Assembly: GCF_022539665.2 (NCBI RefSeq)
Contig: NC_081337.1
Span: forward strand, 7,230,679-7,294,678
Reading direction: 5' to 3'
DNA: 64,000 nucleotides
From: Daphnia carinata
Lineage: Eukaryota; Arthropoda; Branchiopoda; Diplostraca; Daphniidae
The notes beneath the pieces were generated by a model. It had not been told where the DNA came from. It saw only the letters and a program-made list of their open reading frames with translations, and did not search any database. Positions 23,101 through 44,020 of this stretch are shown here, in pieces (position 1 is the first letter of the stretch; every line of letters starts with the position of its first letter). The translations under genes were made by a program, and so were the position numbers.

Positions 23101-25002
23101 TATTACAGTTCCACGAAAAAAGCCAAAGGGAACCATGACATTCGTATGGACGTCTACGGATGAATTGAATCTTGGTGGAAATAAATTTGAAGAGCCCACA
23201 GCGATGTAGCTGTCTTCGGTATCTCCATTTGCATTAAAGGAAATAAATCCTCCTCGAACACCTGCAACAATGACTTTATCAGCAATCACCTCCAGGCAAT
23301 TTATAAATAGCTTACTTGAGAAGTTTTGAATTTCCAATATAGTGTTGAATAGGAGTGAGCCATTCAAGGCCGCTTCCATTACGCTATTTCTACTTGAGCC
23401 ATGTTTCTTAACATGGAAAGCCAGAGCATGCGTATAAACCATGATAGCATCGTACGCGTAAGCGGCGTAAATGGATGAGGGCAGCAAGGACACCACATCC
23501 TTTCAGAAATTCAATCTATTACGAGCTACAATTTTTAGCATTTTTGAAGCCATTGTATACCTTGTCTATTGGGTGTTTTTGGCTGGAGAACAGTCGAAGT
23601 CGTCGCGTAAAGGATTTCAGCTGCTCGTTTGCAATGTTGCGGATAATCATAATATTTCCAGGTGTCGTTTTCGCTCTAAATTCTTTAGAATACGTATGTT
23701 TTGGAGCCTGTGGTGTGTTGGGTAACCAAGTGTTTTCAACCAGTTTACTGTAAGCGTTAAATTTCCTTGATTCTGTTAAAACACTATCGGTATCCCAGTT
23801 GTTGTTTTCGTCCACCATTTTCTCGATTCTTGGAGCTGAAACATCAATGTAACTGAGAAGGCTGATTCAAACAGATTGTTTAAAATTAAATACGTTGAAG
23901 GAAATTAGTGCTCCACGAAGTACTGAAAGCTTCTGAATCGCAAGAGATGACGAGGTATTGGTTTGCCCGCCATTGTTCCAGATCTTCAATTGCTTGAACG
24001 AATTTCCGCAAAGATATTTTTTCTCCTAAGAAAATGAAAACTGCCAAAAGAGCGACTTTTACCACAAGTGTCATGCGCAAAATCTAAACATTAAAATACG
24101 TACTTTTTGTCGAAGATTTCATTTTCTGGAAAATGTCATGTGGCCAGGCTACGTAGCAGCAGGGTTGCTTGAGTGCGCAACATAACCTGTTATCGTTAAA
24201 ATAAATTCTATGAATCGTTGTTATATTGCGTCTGTGTCCAGCAAGACCCTCTTTATGCCCTGTCCTTCTTTCGAGAGAAAGCGCCGTTGCTCGCCATTTC
24301 GTGGTGTTTTCGACTACCACGGAGATGCTATTCCAGTCGTAATGTTGCAACAGCGCTAGTATGGACTCGACCATCTATAAATACAAGTTGAACAATAAAA
24401 CCGGGTCTGATAAGAGACAGATATTGATTATACCTGCGAATCTGGCGGTCGAGTGCGCAAGAATGCTGGAAAGAGGTCCTTATTGGACAGCTTCTCGTCA
24501 CCACACACCTGTATCGCTATGTGAAAAATCATTTCCTAGTCACAAAAATACATGCACTGGTATGTTAACTTGCGTTAGATATAGCAATTCTGTTTCGTGA
24601 CTTCAATGCTGATGTGAGGTGGTTGCAAACGTCAGCATGACCAAACGCCGTCACAGCTCCTGATCGCATCATCTCTTCTAGTGCAGCTGATACAGAATGG
24701 TTCACTTGCACCGTGTGAAACGTCATCGCTAACGTTACATTTTCTGGTAAATGTCCAAGTGCATTAGCTTCATTTACGGCCATTTCAAAGGCATTTCTAA
24801 TTTCTTGCTGTGACTGAAGCGACAGATGATCTTGAGGAGTTGATACAAATCCAATTGAGAGCTTCAAACTCGACCCGTCTGCCGCAACCAGGTAAGATAG
24901 CAAAATTATTAAGGAAACTTGTAGAGCGAAAAGTAATTGACTCCAGGACGAGATCACGTTCCGGAGAACCACTATTTTCTCCGAAGTTCTTTTCGATCGC
25001 AT
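20107..25002 (-). CDS. Receptor guanylyl cyclase with atypical catalytic residues
   Basis: Members are single-pass receptors with an extracellular ligand domain, a kinase-homology domain and a cyclase domain making cGMP. The frame starts at 25002 with a signal segment ([19 protein letters not shown]). Exons follow at 24516-24434, 24374-24104, 24025-23924, 23835-23561 and about a dozen more to the stop at 20107. The TM ([18 protein letters not shown]) is near 22920. The kinase-homology domain runs roughly 22600-21480 with [12 protein letters not shown] and VADFGL, then a short linker helix ending EVLHRIIP. The cyclase domain keeps both metal aspartates ([15 protein letters not shown]) and the Arg in ASRLES. 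The guanine-specifying Glu is Gly (KIGTIGDAY), the partner Cys is Ser (PTYSIFGD), and the transition-state Asn is Ser (TVSVASR). It may have altered or lost activity. Exon borders in the ectodomain are provisional. Confidence 0.85.
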
Positions 25003-26468
25003 CTTCTAGAGTTATTGCGATTCACATTAGCCACGTCGTTGAGCCACCTAAATTTATTTAGAAGAAAAAGTAGTACTTAGTACATCAGTCACAGGCAACG
25101 GTTCATCTCAATGTGTAAAGGTAACAAAAAACAAAACACGATCGAAAGATTGCGACTGTTCTTCGAAATAGATTCAAATGGAACCTTGAAGCCTTTTAAG
25201 CTCCATCTAAAATCAAGGACGAGTATATAAAAAACCAAGTTGGGTAGTTTGATGCACAATTGACTTGTCAAATTGAAATTTCGGATTCAAATGTAACGCT
25301 GCCTTGAAAAGCGGACACTTGCTTTACCGCAATACATACGAACAAGGCAAAATGTGATTTGAAAGAGTGTAGAATTCGCCAACAACGGGGGATAATAAAA
25401 AAGATAAATAGCGTATATAAAAACAGCATGATAATAAAATTACCTTGTTCAGTAAGTATCAGAGCTATTTTTTGTTGTTTGTCGCGAAGAACTATACACA
25501 TTCAACGCGTTTGCCTTCAACATGTAACGCTGGTTTCAGAATACAGGATTTTGAAAGTTTTCCAAGAACTAGCTAATATACAGAGAAACAAAACACATCT
25601 ACTCGGACAGTCCCAACAGTGATGAATGAGTGATGTTCGACGAAGTTGAGTAGCTCCGGGGCCATTAAAGGGTTTCGTCATTGGTCCACGTGCTTTTTTA
25701 TTGGCACACCATACGAAAAAGGGCCAAAACATCCAATGGGGGAGGGATAAGTGCCACCCCAGAAAAAAACTCTCGTAGGAATTGGGAGGGGAAGCTATAG
25801 GGGCTCTCTGCATGCAGCCATATGTGAACGCTGCACGAAGGCTTTTTTTTTTGCTGGAACAAATGCTTAACGAAATTTTGAAAGTATCCTAATGTCTGAA
25901 GAAAAAAGTTATATTCCCAATGCTTATAGTGCGTAAAATGCTTTAATAAATAAAACCAACATAAACGCCTAACAACTTCAAATAACAAAACAAGTCTGTG
26001 TTATTATTGTTGCGGGAATAGGTTATGCTTTTATTATTAGCACAAGTGAATTGGTTTTCTATATTGAAGCAATAAACTGCCAGGTGCAAAGCGCCCGTGA
26101 CACAGAGAGGTGGGGTTAAGGAGCATGAGAGTTAGGGACGTAGCTGGGCGTAGTGGCTGAAAACCGAAAAGGGCGATTGACAAAAAATTGCCCTAATTTC
26201 TGTTTTGAAATTTGACAGCGTTGTACATCGGGTACCTGGCAACACTGGTGTTTTCAAAAAATAAAAGCGAAAGAAAGGTTTGAAGAATAAAGTTGGCGGG
26301 GCGGTTGCAAGCAAATGTTTTATACTAAGTAATTTAAGTCGAGCTGAAATTTTAAAGGTTCACGATGTTTTAGTTGACGTTGTCAATATTGTGTCTTAAG
26401 AGCATACAATTTTATTTTCGAGCTTATTTCTTTTTTTTAACAAAGTTCGTTGCTGTTGTAAAGTGAAA
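25003..26468. other. Divergent spacer between guanylyl cyclase and KIF4
   Basis: No gene could be supported. The first few hundred bases are the 5' region of the minus-strand cyclase and the last few hundred the promoter/5' UTR of KIF4. The middle (25500-26000) has scattered frames without homology. Confidence 0.5.
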
Positions 26469-29400
26469 ATGAGTGACAAAGCTATACCAGTTCGAGTGGT
26501 ACGTTTCGTTTTTGCCTCGTAATTATGTATTTGTTGTTAAAATTATAATTATATTTTTGCAGGCGGTGAGAATACGGCCTTTAGTACCCAAAGAAATAAC
26601 AGAGGGATCCCAACATTTTATAACCAAAGTTCCCAATCAACCCCAAGTGACAATCAAGGGTTCAAATGAAGCATTCACCTATGACTATGTGTTTGGTCCA
26701 GACGAAAGTCAAAGCCAAGTGTATGACACAGCTGTCACTAAAATTGTGGGGAAAATTTTTAAAGGCTACAATGTTACCATTTTGGCGTACGGCCAAACTG
26801 GCTCTGGAAAGACCTTCTCCATGGGAACTGCTGACATGGTGAGCACAACAAGTGCAGTTCTAACCGATAACAGTGGAATTATCCAACGGGCGGTGAAAGA
26901 TTTATTCCAAAAAATGGGGGAAGATGCAAGTCTTACGTTTGATATTAATGTCTCTTTTCTTGAGGTGAAGTTTTTCAAAAATTTATTTTAATCAATGTTA
27001 ACTGACTTTTGCTTTTCTCTAGCTCTATATGGAAAAAGTATATGACCTTTTGTCAAAGTCTAGGAATGAAGAAGTAGATATTAGAGAAGATCCAAAAAAT
27101 GGAATCAAAATTAATGGTCTAACTGAAACCCCAGTTTCCACATGGGAAGAAACATTAAAGTGTCTAGAAAATGGTTCGTTGAACAGGCGCACAGGAGCAA
27201 CTGCTATGAATCACCAGAGCAGTCGATCGCACGCCATTTTTACTCTTACCATAAATCAAGTAAGTTTTTATATTCTCGTCCATAAATGACAGTACAATGA
27301 AAAAATTCTTTTATTTTTCTAGATTAACAAAGATAGTTCGTCAATCGTTAAAACCTCAAAATTTCATTTGGTTGATCTCGCGGGATCTGAGAGAGCCAGT
27401 AAAACGCATGCAGTTGGGGAGAGATTCGCAGAAGGAGTCAACATTAATAAAGGACTGCTGTCTTTAGGAAATGTCATTAGTGCACTATGTGAAAGCAATC
27501 CCAGGCATATTCCTTACAGAGATTCTAAACTTACGCGGCTTCTTCAAGATTCTCTTGGTAGTCCCACCCTCATTTTTTGTTTGTTTTTGTTTAAAGCTGA
27601 TATGTGACACAAAGAGTAATAGTAGTATGACAACAATCTAACGATACTCGCGTTTCCTAGGCGGTAATTCTCATACCTTGATGATTGCCTGCGTGAGTCC
27701 AGCCGACTCGAACTACGAGGAAACACTGAGCACGCTGCGATACGCTGACCGCGCTAGAAAAATTAAAAACAAACCAATTGTTAATCAAGATCCGACAATT
27801 GTAGAAGTGATGGCACTACGAGCTCAAGTCCAGCAGCTTTTGGCAGCAAATAATAACGGAAGTACAAGCTTTGCTGAAGTTGAACAACTTCGACAGCAAC
27901 TTAAATTTGCAGAAGAAGAGAAGATACATCTCACCCGTGCCCTTCAGTTGGCGTTGGAAGAGAACACAAACATGTGCGAGAAAGCACTGCTGGCAGATGC
28001 TGCCAACATGCAAATGAAACAGAGACTGGAAGAATTACAGGTATTCTGCTAAGAAACCGGCTAGCTGGCTTGAAGTTAGGTAATAGGTTTTAATTTCTAG
28101 ATGCAAGCCGTGAACTTAGATCGAACACTTGGAGCCATGAATCAAACTTTTAATGATACTGGCGACTTGAGTATCCCGAAAGCAATAGAGCAAATGTTGA
28201 ATTTGAAGTCTAAAATTGATGAAATCCAAGATGTCCAAAGGAAGGGTGAGATTGAACAGGTCAACCACGACATGCAGAGTTGTATCGGATCCGACAAGGA
28301 AAACAAAGACAGTGATTCCGAATCGACTGGCTCTCCTAGGTATGATTTTTGTGACTGATCGTATGCGAAACTATCGCTTGTCTTTTCCGAATGATAATTT
28401 CCTCACTGCATTGCAGACGTCTGTCAAAGTTGGGAGCTGACATGGCACTCAGACAAGCTGCTTTGAGTAACGATCTGAAGGAGCTTAACGCCCAGTTGGC
28501 TCTTAAAGTTCATATGGTCAATAAAATGACTCAAGATCAAGAAGGCCCATACAGTACAGTTAAAGCTCATTATGATGCAACAGTGAGCGAGCTGGAAAAT
28601 CAAATCGCAGCTTTGCAACAAGAAAAGGAAGAACTAGCTAGCCTCTTAGCACAAGTTAGTGGCAATGTCAACGCATGTAAAATATCCGAGCAACGAAGGA
28701 AGCGGCTACAGGAACTCGAACCGCAAATCAACGAGTTGAAAAAGAAAATCCAGGAACAAGCTAATATCATCAAACTTAAACGTAAGTTAAAACTATCTTT
28801 AAATCACCTTCCATATAACCATTGATTCTTATCTGCAGAGAGAACTGAAGAGCAGTTGAAAAAGTTCAACAACGATATTCAAGCGATGCGGGCACAAAAA
28901 GTGAAGCTTGTACGGCAAATGCGAGAAGAGAATGAAAAATTTAGGACATGGCGCCAGCAAAAAGACCGTGAGGTAGCTCGACTTAAAGATCAGGACCGCA
29001 AACGCCAAGGCCAACTCCAAAAAATGGAAGTGCTGCATGCCAAACAACAAAATGTTCTTCGGCGCAAAATGGAAGATGCCATGGCTGTCACCAAGCGGCT
29101 AAAAGAAGCCCTTAGCTTGCAGTCAACAAAACCAAACAAATCTTCAAGTACTTCGACTACATCTGAAAACGATCAGCGAATCAAAAGTATTAGTGATTTA
29201 ACAGCCTATTCCTTCAAATTAATAATCATTTATTCATTTTAGCTTGGTTGCTGGGCGAACTCAATTTGCTTGTCAAAACCAAAGAAGCTGAATTGGCCCT
29301 TGAATCCTTGAAAGAGTCTAGGCGAACTTTAGCTACACGTCAAAGCAAACTTGAAACTAAACTCGCCAGTCTTGACCAGAATGACGCTTTCCTCCACGCT

Positions 29401-30979
29401 CTGAAGAGTGAAATCGCGAATGTTGCAGCAGATATAGACTTACGTAGTGAACAAATTAACGAACTAAACCAAAAAATTGCAGCAGCTGATTTGGAAAACA
29501 AGGCGAAAACTAGGCTGGATTATTTGCAGACTATGATTGAAGCTAAAGTATAAATTTTTTTTTATTATTATTTTTTTTTTTTTAAGGAAATCTTTGACTA
29601 TTTTAACAATATATTTTGAAGGTTGCATTGAAAATTTTGCTCGAAGAATCTGTGGCTGCACGCGTGGAAAACTTCTCGCTCAGCTCTGAAGTAGAAGATT
29701 TGAGGAGCGAACTTGAAGATCTTCAACGACAACAAGACGAAGCATTGCATGAAATTTCTAACTATAATCAGGAGGTAAGTTTTCTTTTGTATATGCGAAG
29801 TAAACTGGTAAACATATAATTTTATTTTACTGTAGAATGTACAAATGAAACAAAAACATCAATCAGAAATAAGTAAAATAAGTCGCGACTACGAGGAGAG
29901 GATGTTGACTCTCATCCGACAACTGCCACCAGTTGGACTAAAGGAATCTGCAGATCATAAGGTTAAATGGCGTGAATATCCTTTTAGCCTAAACGTTTAT
30001 GTAATTAAATTCAAATACAGATAAGTGAAAAAGATATAATGGAGCGGCTAAGGATTCAGCAAGAGGAATTAGAACGTTGCAGTACCTTGCAAGAACAACT
30101 GCACTCGGCATTGAATGAAATCGAAACGTTAAAGCAGCAAAAACCCGCATTGCTGGAAATGAGGTAGCAGAGATCCTTCTATTCCATCTGTTTTCGTCGT
30201 TATTCACCAAATCGTTCTTAGGGCCCCACTTTTCCCCTCCAAACCGAAGAAGCCTAAAGCCACCCAACGCAAGCCGAGTCCCGTCTCTGTGGATGTCGAT
30301 GATGTGGAGGACATTGACGACTACAATTCGGATGACGATCCAGAGTGGCGCAACACTCCTATGGCTAGACGAATTAGGAAGCTCAAGGAGGAAGATGAAA
30401 TTCCGCCCAAAATGTTCGATCTCGAGAAGCATGCCAAGAAAGTTGCCAAGCGGTTAAGTCGTAGTCGTTGCTCGTGTAGTACGGGGGGCTGCAGAAGTTG
30501 CATCTGTTCAAGGGATAATCGCGCATGCACTATTGACTGTGGATGCAGAGCTTCAGGAGTTTGTAAAAATGTTGACACAGATAACGTTTTGGTAAGGTTT
30601 TTAAATTCCCCCCCCCCCCCCCCCCCCCCTGCGTACGTGTGCTTAATGGACTGCATGAAATATGAACGTTTTCTTTAACAGAAGGAAGATCAAAACCGGA
30701 GTCAACAACACGAAGAACAAAACCGGATGTTGAACGAAACGTTCGACTTGGGTCGTAAAAGAAGTCAGCCTTCTTCCAAGGAAAATTCCAGAAAGTAAGT
30801 CATTGTTTTGTGCAACTGTGTTACTAATCGTGGTCATTAAGAAATTTTTATTGTTATTTTTTTTTTTTAGCGGAGAGGATGTAGAAAATGATCTGTCAGG
30901 AACTCAGCCGTTGAAAAAGAGCCGTATAGGGCTTAGTAAATTAACTAAGAAAGGAGGCTTTTTTGATTCGAACGCTTAA
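26469..30979 (+). CDS. KIF4A: Kinesin-4 family chromokinesin (KIF4)
   Basis: KIF4 is a plus-end-directed motor that binds chromosomes and, with PRC1, organises the anaphase midzone. Fifteen exons keep frame: 26469-26498, 26563-26964, 27023-27259, 27323-27557, 27661-28040, 28101-28339, 28417-28781, 28839-29186, 29243-29547, 29622-29774, 29836-29961, 30021-30163, 30222-30591, 30682-30794, 30871-30979, giving 1184 residues (human KIF4A is about 1230). The N-terminal motor shows the P-loop GQTGSGKT, switch I NHQSSRSH and switch [10 protein letters not shown] long coiled coil covers the middle. The C-terminus carries the diagnostic Cys-rich domain ([14 protein letters not shown]...CTIDCGC), known to bind an iron-sulfur cluster in KIF4, then a basic tail. 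KIF4 is single-copy in many invertebrates, so the symbol means the family orthologue. Confidence 0.95.
30608..30629 (+). repeat. 22-base poly-C tract in KIF4 intron 13
   Basis: An uninterrupted run of C begins 16 bases after the splice donor of exon 13. On the transcript it would be a poly-C site, which PCBP/hnRNP K-type proteins can bind. Confidence 0.9.
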
Positions 30980-31451
30980 GTATATATTTTTTCTTCTTAG
31001 TTTTTTAAAGGGTTTTTGGGCTTCGGTTGAAACATGGGTCTTAAATACATAAAGCTAGCCTTTTGTTGTATTGCCTGGGTTGTTTCAATGCCAAAGATTT
31101 TATTATTACATGATGTATTCTTAGGTACCGATGTCCTGTATTCTGGCTAAAAACTATGGTTCTACCTAGTCCTCGAAAGTCAGGTTATCTAGAAAAGGAC
31201 AAAAATGGTTGTAGATAAAGCAAAAATAAGAATTCTGAAGAATGGGTTATTTATCTATCAATGGGCAATGATTTCGATAACGATGAGCCACAACCACTGT
31301 CTGGCCTCCAAATTCGGCTTCCGAAGCAAAATGATATTTTAGTTTTTCCGTATATTTGTGGAAGTTTTCTTGGGAGCATTTTGACTGAAGAGATTAAAAA
31401 AACACGAGAACGTAGAAGATGCCTGTCACAGAAAGATATTGGTGTAAGAAA
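30980..31451. other. Convergent 3' spacer KIF4 / APEX1
   Basis: This is 472 bases between two facing stop codons, probably the two 3' UTRs. The short frame at 31261-31461 runs antisense over the end of the APEX1 gene and is not convincing. Confidence 0.5.
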
Positions 31452-32886
31452 TCAAATATGAAGAAAGGCAACGACGGGACAATGATCGCTTCCATAAACT
31501 TCACTGCGGATGCAACAGTCACAAAAATTGGCCATCAATTTCTTGGACAGCAAACAATAATCTAATCGCCTACGGAAAAAGGACAGAAACAAGAAGATGC
31601 TCAAGAAAAAACGTCTGGAGTTTTTGTTATACGTTTAATTACCATCCAATATTCTTCTTACGAGCATTAGCCATATAGGTCCAGAAAGTGTAAGCACCTT
31701 TCACGTCCGGATGTTTATGCCTGAAACAGTCAGTGAGGCACGCCGATTTTAGTAATTCGGAAAAACCGTCTCGTTCTTCTAGGGTGAACCCAGCATTTCT
31801 CTTGTTAGATTTTGGATTCGCAATATCTGTTTTAATATAGTAGAGCACAACATTAATTACTATAAAAAAATTTTATTTTACTTTAGCAATAATTCGATAA
31901 GTAAGCCTAAGCATAAAAATAAAGTTAGGAAAGCATTTTTCTACAAATACCGATCTCCTGGTGCGCTACATTCATGTCTCCGCAAATGATAACCTGAAAC
32001 AGTGTACGTATCAAGTAAAAATTAAGTAGGAGTTGTGCCATAACTACTGTTAATTAAAAACCTAACACATACTGGTTTCTTTGAGTCCAGATCTTTGATA
32101 AGTTCTTGAAACTTTGGGTTCCATTTCAAACGCTTGTCAAGTGTGACTAATTTTCTTCCAGAATTTGGTACATCTATTTAAAAAAAATTATAAATTTCCA
32201 TTGAAAGAACCTAAGAATTAGAATAAGCCCCTTACAAACATTGACTAAGTAAAATGTGTTATACTCTGCTATGATCAAACGGCCTTCTTTGTCAAAATCA
32301 GGAATTCCGATGCCATAACTCACTGTGTCAGGTTTCACCTTGGTGTACAAACCAAGACCAGCATGGCCATCTGCCTCTGAAGAACACCAGTATGTGTGAT
32401 AACCTGGTATCACAACATCTTGAGGAAGTTTTGATTCTGAACATTTAGTTTCTTGCAAACAAAGAATATCAGGACTTTCATGTTCCAGGTAATCCAATCC
32501 TCCCTTCTAAAAATTAAATATGTAGATATAAGATTTTGCAGACAAAAGTTATGAAAATATTGGTCCATACAAACCTTGATCCAAGCACGCAAGCCATCAA
32601 CATTCCATGTAGCAATTTTGGTATTCCACTTTTTCCCATCTGGGGTTTTCGAACCATTGCCAAAATCTTGTTCATGGAATTCTGTGCTAGTCTTATTTTG
32701 CAAAACTTGAGTAACTTTAACATTGTCGACCTCATTCGATAAGGCTTTTTTCCTTTTAAGTTTCTTTTCGTCAGCCGTTTTCGATTTTTTTGCTATTGGG
32801 TTTCTCATTTCGGAGTCCAACTCCAAATTTCCATCATCACCAGGAATTAAAGGTGAATCAACTTTACTTTTCTTTTTTGGTGGCAT
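31452..32886 (-). CDS. APEX1: AP endonuclease APE1 (exonuclease III family)
   Basis: This base-excision-repair nuclease cuts DNA 5' of abasic sites. Six exons on the minus strand keep frame: 32886-32575, 32506-32236, 32173-32073, 31993-31951, 31826-31643, 31569-31452, giving 342 residues. The N-terminal ~90 residues are Lys-rich with nuclear-signal-like clusters ([15 protein letters not shown]). The nuclease fold then shows [22 protein letters not shown] (metal Glu), [14 protein letters not shown] (catalytic Asp and Asn), WTYMANAR and the final active-site GSDHCPV. The position matching human redox Cys65 is Ala (KIATWN), so no mammalian-type redox function is expected. It is head-to-head with ERGIC2. 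Confidence 0.93.
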
Positions 32887-33336
32887 TCGTGGTGAACACA
32901 GATTCTTTAAGTTTCAAAACAAGGGGAAGAACAACCAACTGTTATATCGGTTCATGTATTAACAACAACGTGTTTACAAGTCCTACTCGGCTGCTTTGAA
33001 TTGATGGCGCCGACTATTTGTAAGTCGCAAGTGACACCTAGCGAACGTAGGCATAAGTTTCCCGACAACACACGTTTCATTTTTTACATGCTGTGTTATC
33101 TTCAAGTCATGTTTGATTAGATTGAATTCCCAACCGTTGGATTTTGACAGTTAAAAATAAGAATAAAACAAAAACGTGTCTTAAAAAATATTATATATGG
33201 TCCTCAGGAAAGCAGTGTTTGATACGAACGATACTTAAAAATCCATAGTTCACTCTTGTACGTCAGTTGTGTGATGAAAACACTTGACAAAAATTATTAA
33301 TATTTCACACACTCAATCTATTACATTTTGCTCAAA
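32887..33336. promoter_or_regulatory. Probable bidirectional promoter APEX1 / ERGIC2
   Basis: The two start codons face away from each other 450 bp apart. No TATA box stands out. Shared promoter use is inferred from the head-to-head arrangement only. Confidence 0.45.
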
Positions 33337-35319
33337 ATGCAACGACGAAGGAAAAATAAAATGAAAGCAGTGATTGAGCTTGATGCCTTTCCTAAAGTTC
33401 CAGATACTTACAAAGAAAAAACGATGTCAGGAGGCACAAGTACAGAAGTATCAAATTATTTACAATACATCACCTATTTAACCCCATATTCTTTTTTTTT
33501 CTTTTACAGTTTCCTTGATCTGTGTGTTCATCATATTGTATTTAGTGTATTCTGAAGTCAATGATTTTTTATATTCTGGTGTAAAATTTCATTTTGTTCC
33601 TGATGACGAACTTGACACTCGGATGGATCTAAATGTAGATTTGACAGTTGCAATGCCTTGCAGATGTAAGATTGTGTAATTCTCTTTTCTGGTATTTCTA
33701 TTTCTTTATAATTCTTTATTGTAGATATCGGAGCAGATGTTCTGGATTCAACTGGGCAGAGTGTTGTTTCTTTTGGTCAACTTACAGAAGAGGCTACCTG
33801 GTTTGAGTTAAGCCCTAGACAGAGAACCCATTTTGAGTCTGCTCAAAGGCTCAACAGTGTTCTAAGAGATAAACCTCATGGGATTCAACAGCTGTTGTGG
33901 AAATCTGGCTACCAGCAGCTCTTTGGAGAAATGCCATCAAGGTCTAAAGTAGAAGAACTATCAAATGCATAAGTTGATAACAAGTTTTTTAAAAATAACT
34001 AATACGTGCATAATAATTTCATAATATAGGGAAACTGTGCCAAACCAGCCTTCTGACGCCTGTCGGTTACATGGCAAATTACAATTGACAAAGGTGGCGG
34101 GTAATTTTCATGTAACAGCAGGGAAAGTTCTACCTTTGCCGATGCGCGCGCACGCCCACTTATCTCCTATGATGGACGATGAAAGATTCAATTATTCACA
34201 CAGAATTGACAAATTTTCGTTCGGACAAAGTTCGTCGCTGGTACAACCCCTTGAGGGTGATGAAGTGATCAGTGATAAAGGTATGGTTACATTATTTACC
34301 TTAAGAAATATTCAAATTAATGCATTCCTTTATAGGTGCTATGTTATTCCAGTATTTCGTTACCGCCGTTCCGACGGAAATCGAATCGCTTGTTTCCGCC
34401 TCATCCGGAATCCATGGGTCACTAAAAATGTGGCAATATTCAGTACGAAATCAATCGAGAGTTGTCGGTCATGAAAAGGGATCCCACGGGATTCCAGGAA
34501 TTTATTTCAAGTGAGTTTTAAATGAATTTCTATCGCTCTCTCAGTCAGATTTCTTTAAATCTACGTAATGATCTTTTGTTATTTAATCAGGTACGATGTG
34601 GCTCCGTTGCGAGTCCGAGTGGTTCCAGACGCGCCACCTCTTTTGCGCTTTGTGCTCCGTCTGTGCGCTATTGTAGGCGGTGTGTATACGTCAGCAGGTA
34701 AACAAGCTCACGCTTGTGCCTCCCCGTTAGTATGTCTTTGATGGCGGGAGAGCACGACGAAGTGGATTTGGAGGAAAGTAGGGGGATGGGTGGGCGAGTT
34801 TCCACTCCTCGATGGGCAACCATCCAACTGAGTCGTCTCGGTTGAACCGTGTTCCTTGTTGCATTGACGTCAGAGCGCCGATACGACTGATTGGTCAACG
34901 GGTTGCCCGCGCGTCACGACGCTTTTGACACACGCCAGTAAGACTATGCAAGCGCTTCCTTTGTCAAAGGATTAATCTATGCCGTAGCTTTGGTTCGTTC
35001 GATTCTTACACCTCAACTCCTTCACTGTACGATGATAAGCATAGCGTCAAGTCGAAATCAGTCTCGTTTACACTCACAGATAGATAAGGGAGATTTCTTT
35101 AGTTTCATTATTCCCCTCGCTGGTTTTCTTTTGCTATTTATTTGCGCAGCTCGATGCGCTGTAGCAGGATTGAAAGATAGGCTCTAATTCCCGTTCTCTG
35201 GTTTGTTATTTCGTCTCGTTACAGGTATCGTTCACAAGATGATGCAAGGCGTTTATTGGTTGATTTGCTCCCGTTGTAATACTTGGAGCGATGCCAGTTA
35301 CGTCCAAGTTTTGTCTTGA
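33337..35319 (+). CDS. ERGIC2: ERGIC2 (ER-Golgi intermediate compartment protein 2, Erv41 type)
   Basis: ERGIC2/Erv41 is a two-pass cargo receptor component cycling between ER and Golgi with ERGIC3/Erv46. Seven exons keep frame: 33337-33439, 33510-33665, 33725-33941, 34030-34280, 34336-34510, 34591-34697, 35225-35319, giving 367 residues (human about 377). A short cytosolic N-terminus (LDAFPKVPDTY, then SGGTIS) leads into TM1 (LICVFIILYLVYS). The lumenal domain includes DLTVAMPC, IGADVLDSTGQ, GKLQLTKVAGNFHVTAGK and FSFGQ. TM2 lies near the end (LRFVLRLCAIVGGVYTSAG), followed by IVHKMMQG. The last exon follows a 527-bp intron that carries a CRE. The final residues (CSRCNTWSDAS...) are not obviously conserved. 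Confidence 0.93.
34865..34872. promoter_or_regulatory. CRE palindrome in ERGIC2 intron 6
   Basis: Perfect TGACGTCA. It lies 2.1 kb upstream of the SIK start codon, within the last intron of ERGIC2. It could serve either gene. Confidence 0.4.
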
Positions 35320-43460
<8,141 letters not shown>

Positions 43461-44020
43461 ACAAATAAAGAAATTCATTGCAAACGGCTGCGAAAAACCT
43501 GAGGGAAATCTGAAAGGAACTTGATGATGTACACCATCTCCCCTCCCTCTACGTCGTAATGAACACAAATAAACTACTCATTCTAGGCGAGCAATCAAAT
43601 CCTTATGCGGCCTGAGTTGTGGCAAAAAAGTCCCTTGTTATTCCAGCATCTCAAATCATCTTTCCCTTTTACCCATGCCAGTTTTTTCACTTGTTGTGTT
43701 AGAAACGATTCGTCCAGGATATGAAAACAATGAAAGACCCTCATGACGATGAGGAATGCACCTTTTTTTCCTCGCGATTTATCATGCTGTTATACTGACG
43801 ATACGTGAACTAAGTCACAATCTAGTCAAGCAATAACCTCGGACAAGTCCTTTCCTATATCAAATGTGTTAGCGACGAACCCCATCCCTTATCACATATA
43901 TATTATATATGGATGTTGTCAAAACCCTCTATCAGAAAAGATATGGTTGGAAATCTACGTTGCTCTATGTATTCTTATTGATCCACAAGTGAAAACTTAA
44001 TGAGAAATAAAGACATTTAT
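43461..44020. other. Convergent 3' spacer SIK / MRPL41
   Basis: The two stop codons face each other 560 bp apart. No gene was seen. It probably holds the SIK 3' UTR. Confidence 0.5.
43464..43469 (+). terminator. Proximal poly(A) signal of SIK
   Basis: AATAAA starts 4 bases after the stop codon; other AATAAA copies follow downstream (e.g. near 43567 and 44005). The distal ones would carry the SIK 3' UTR up to the end of the convergent MRPL41 gene. Confidence 0.45.
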
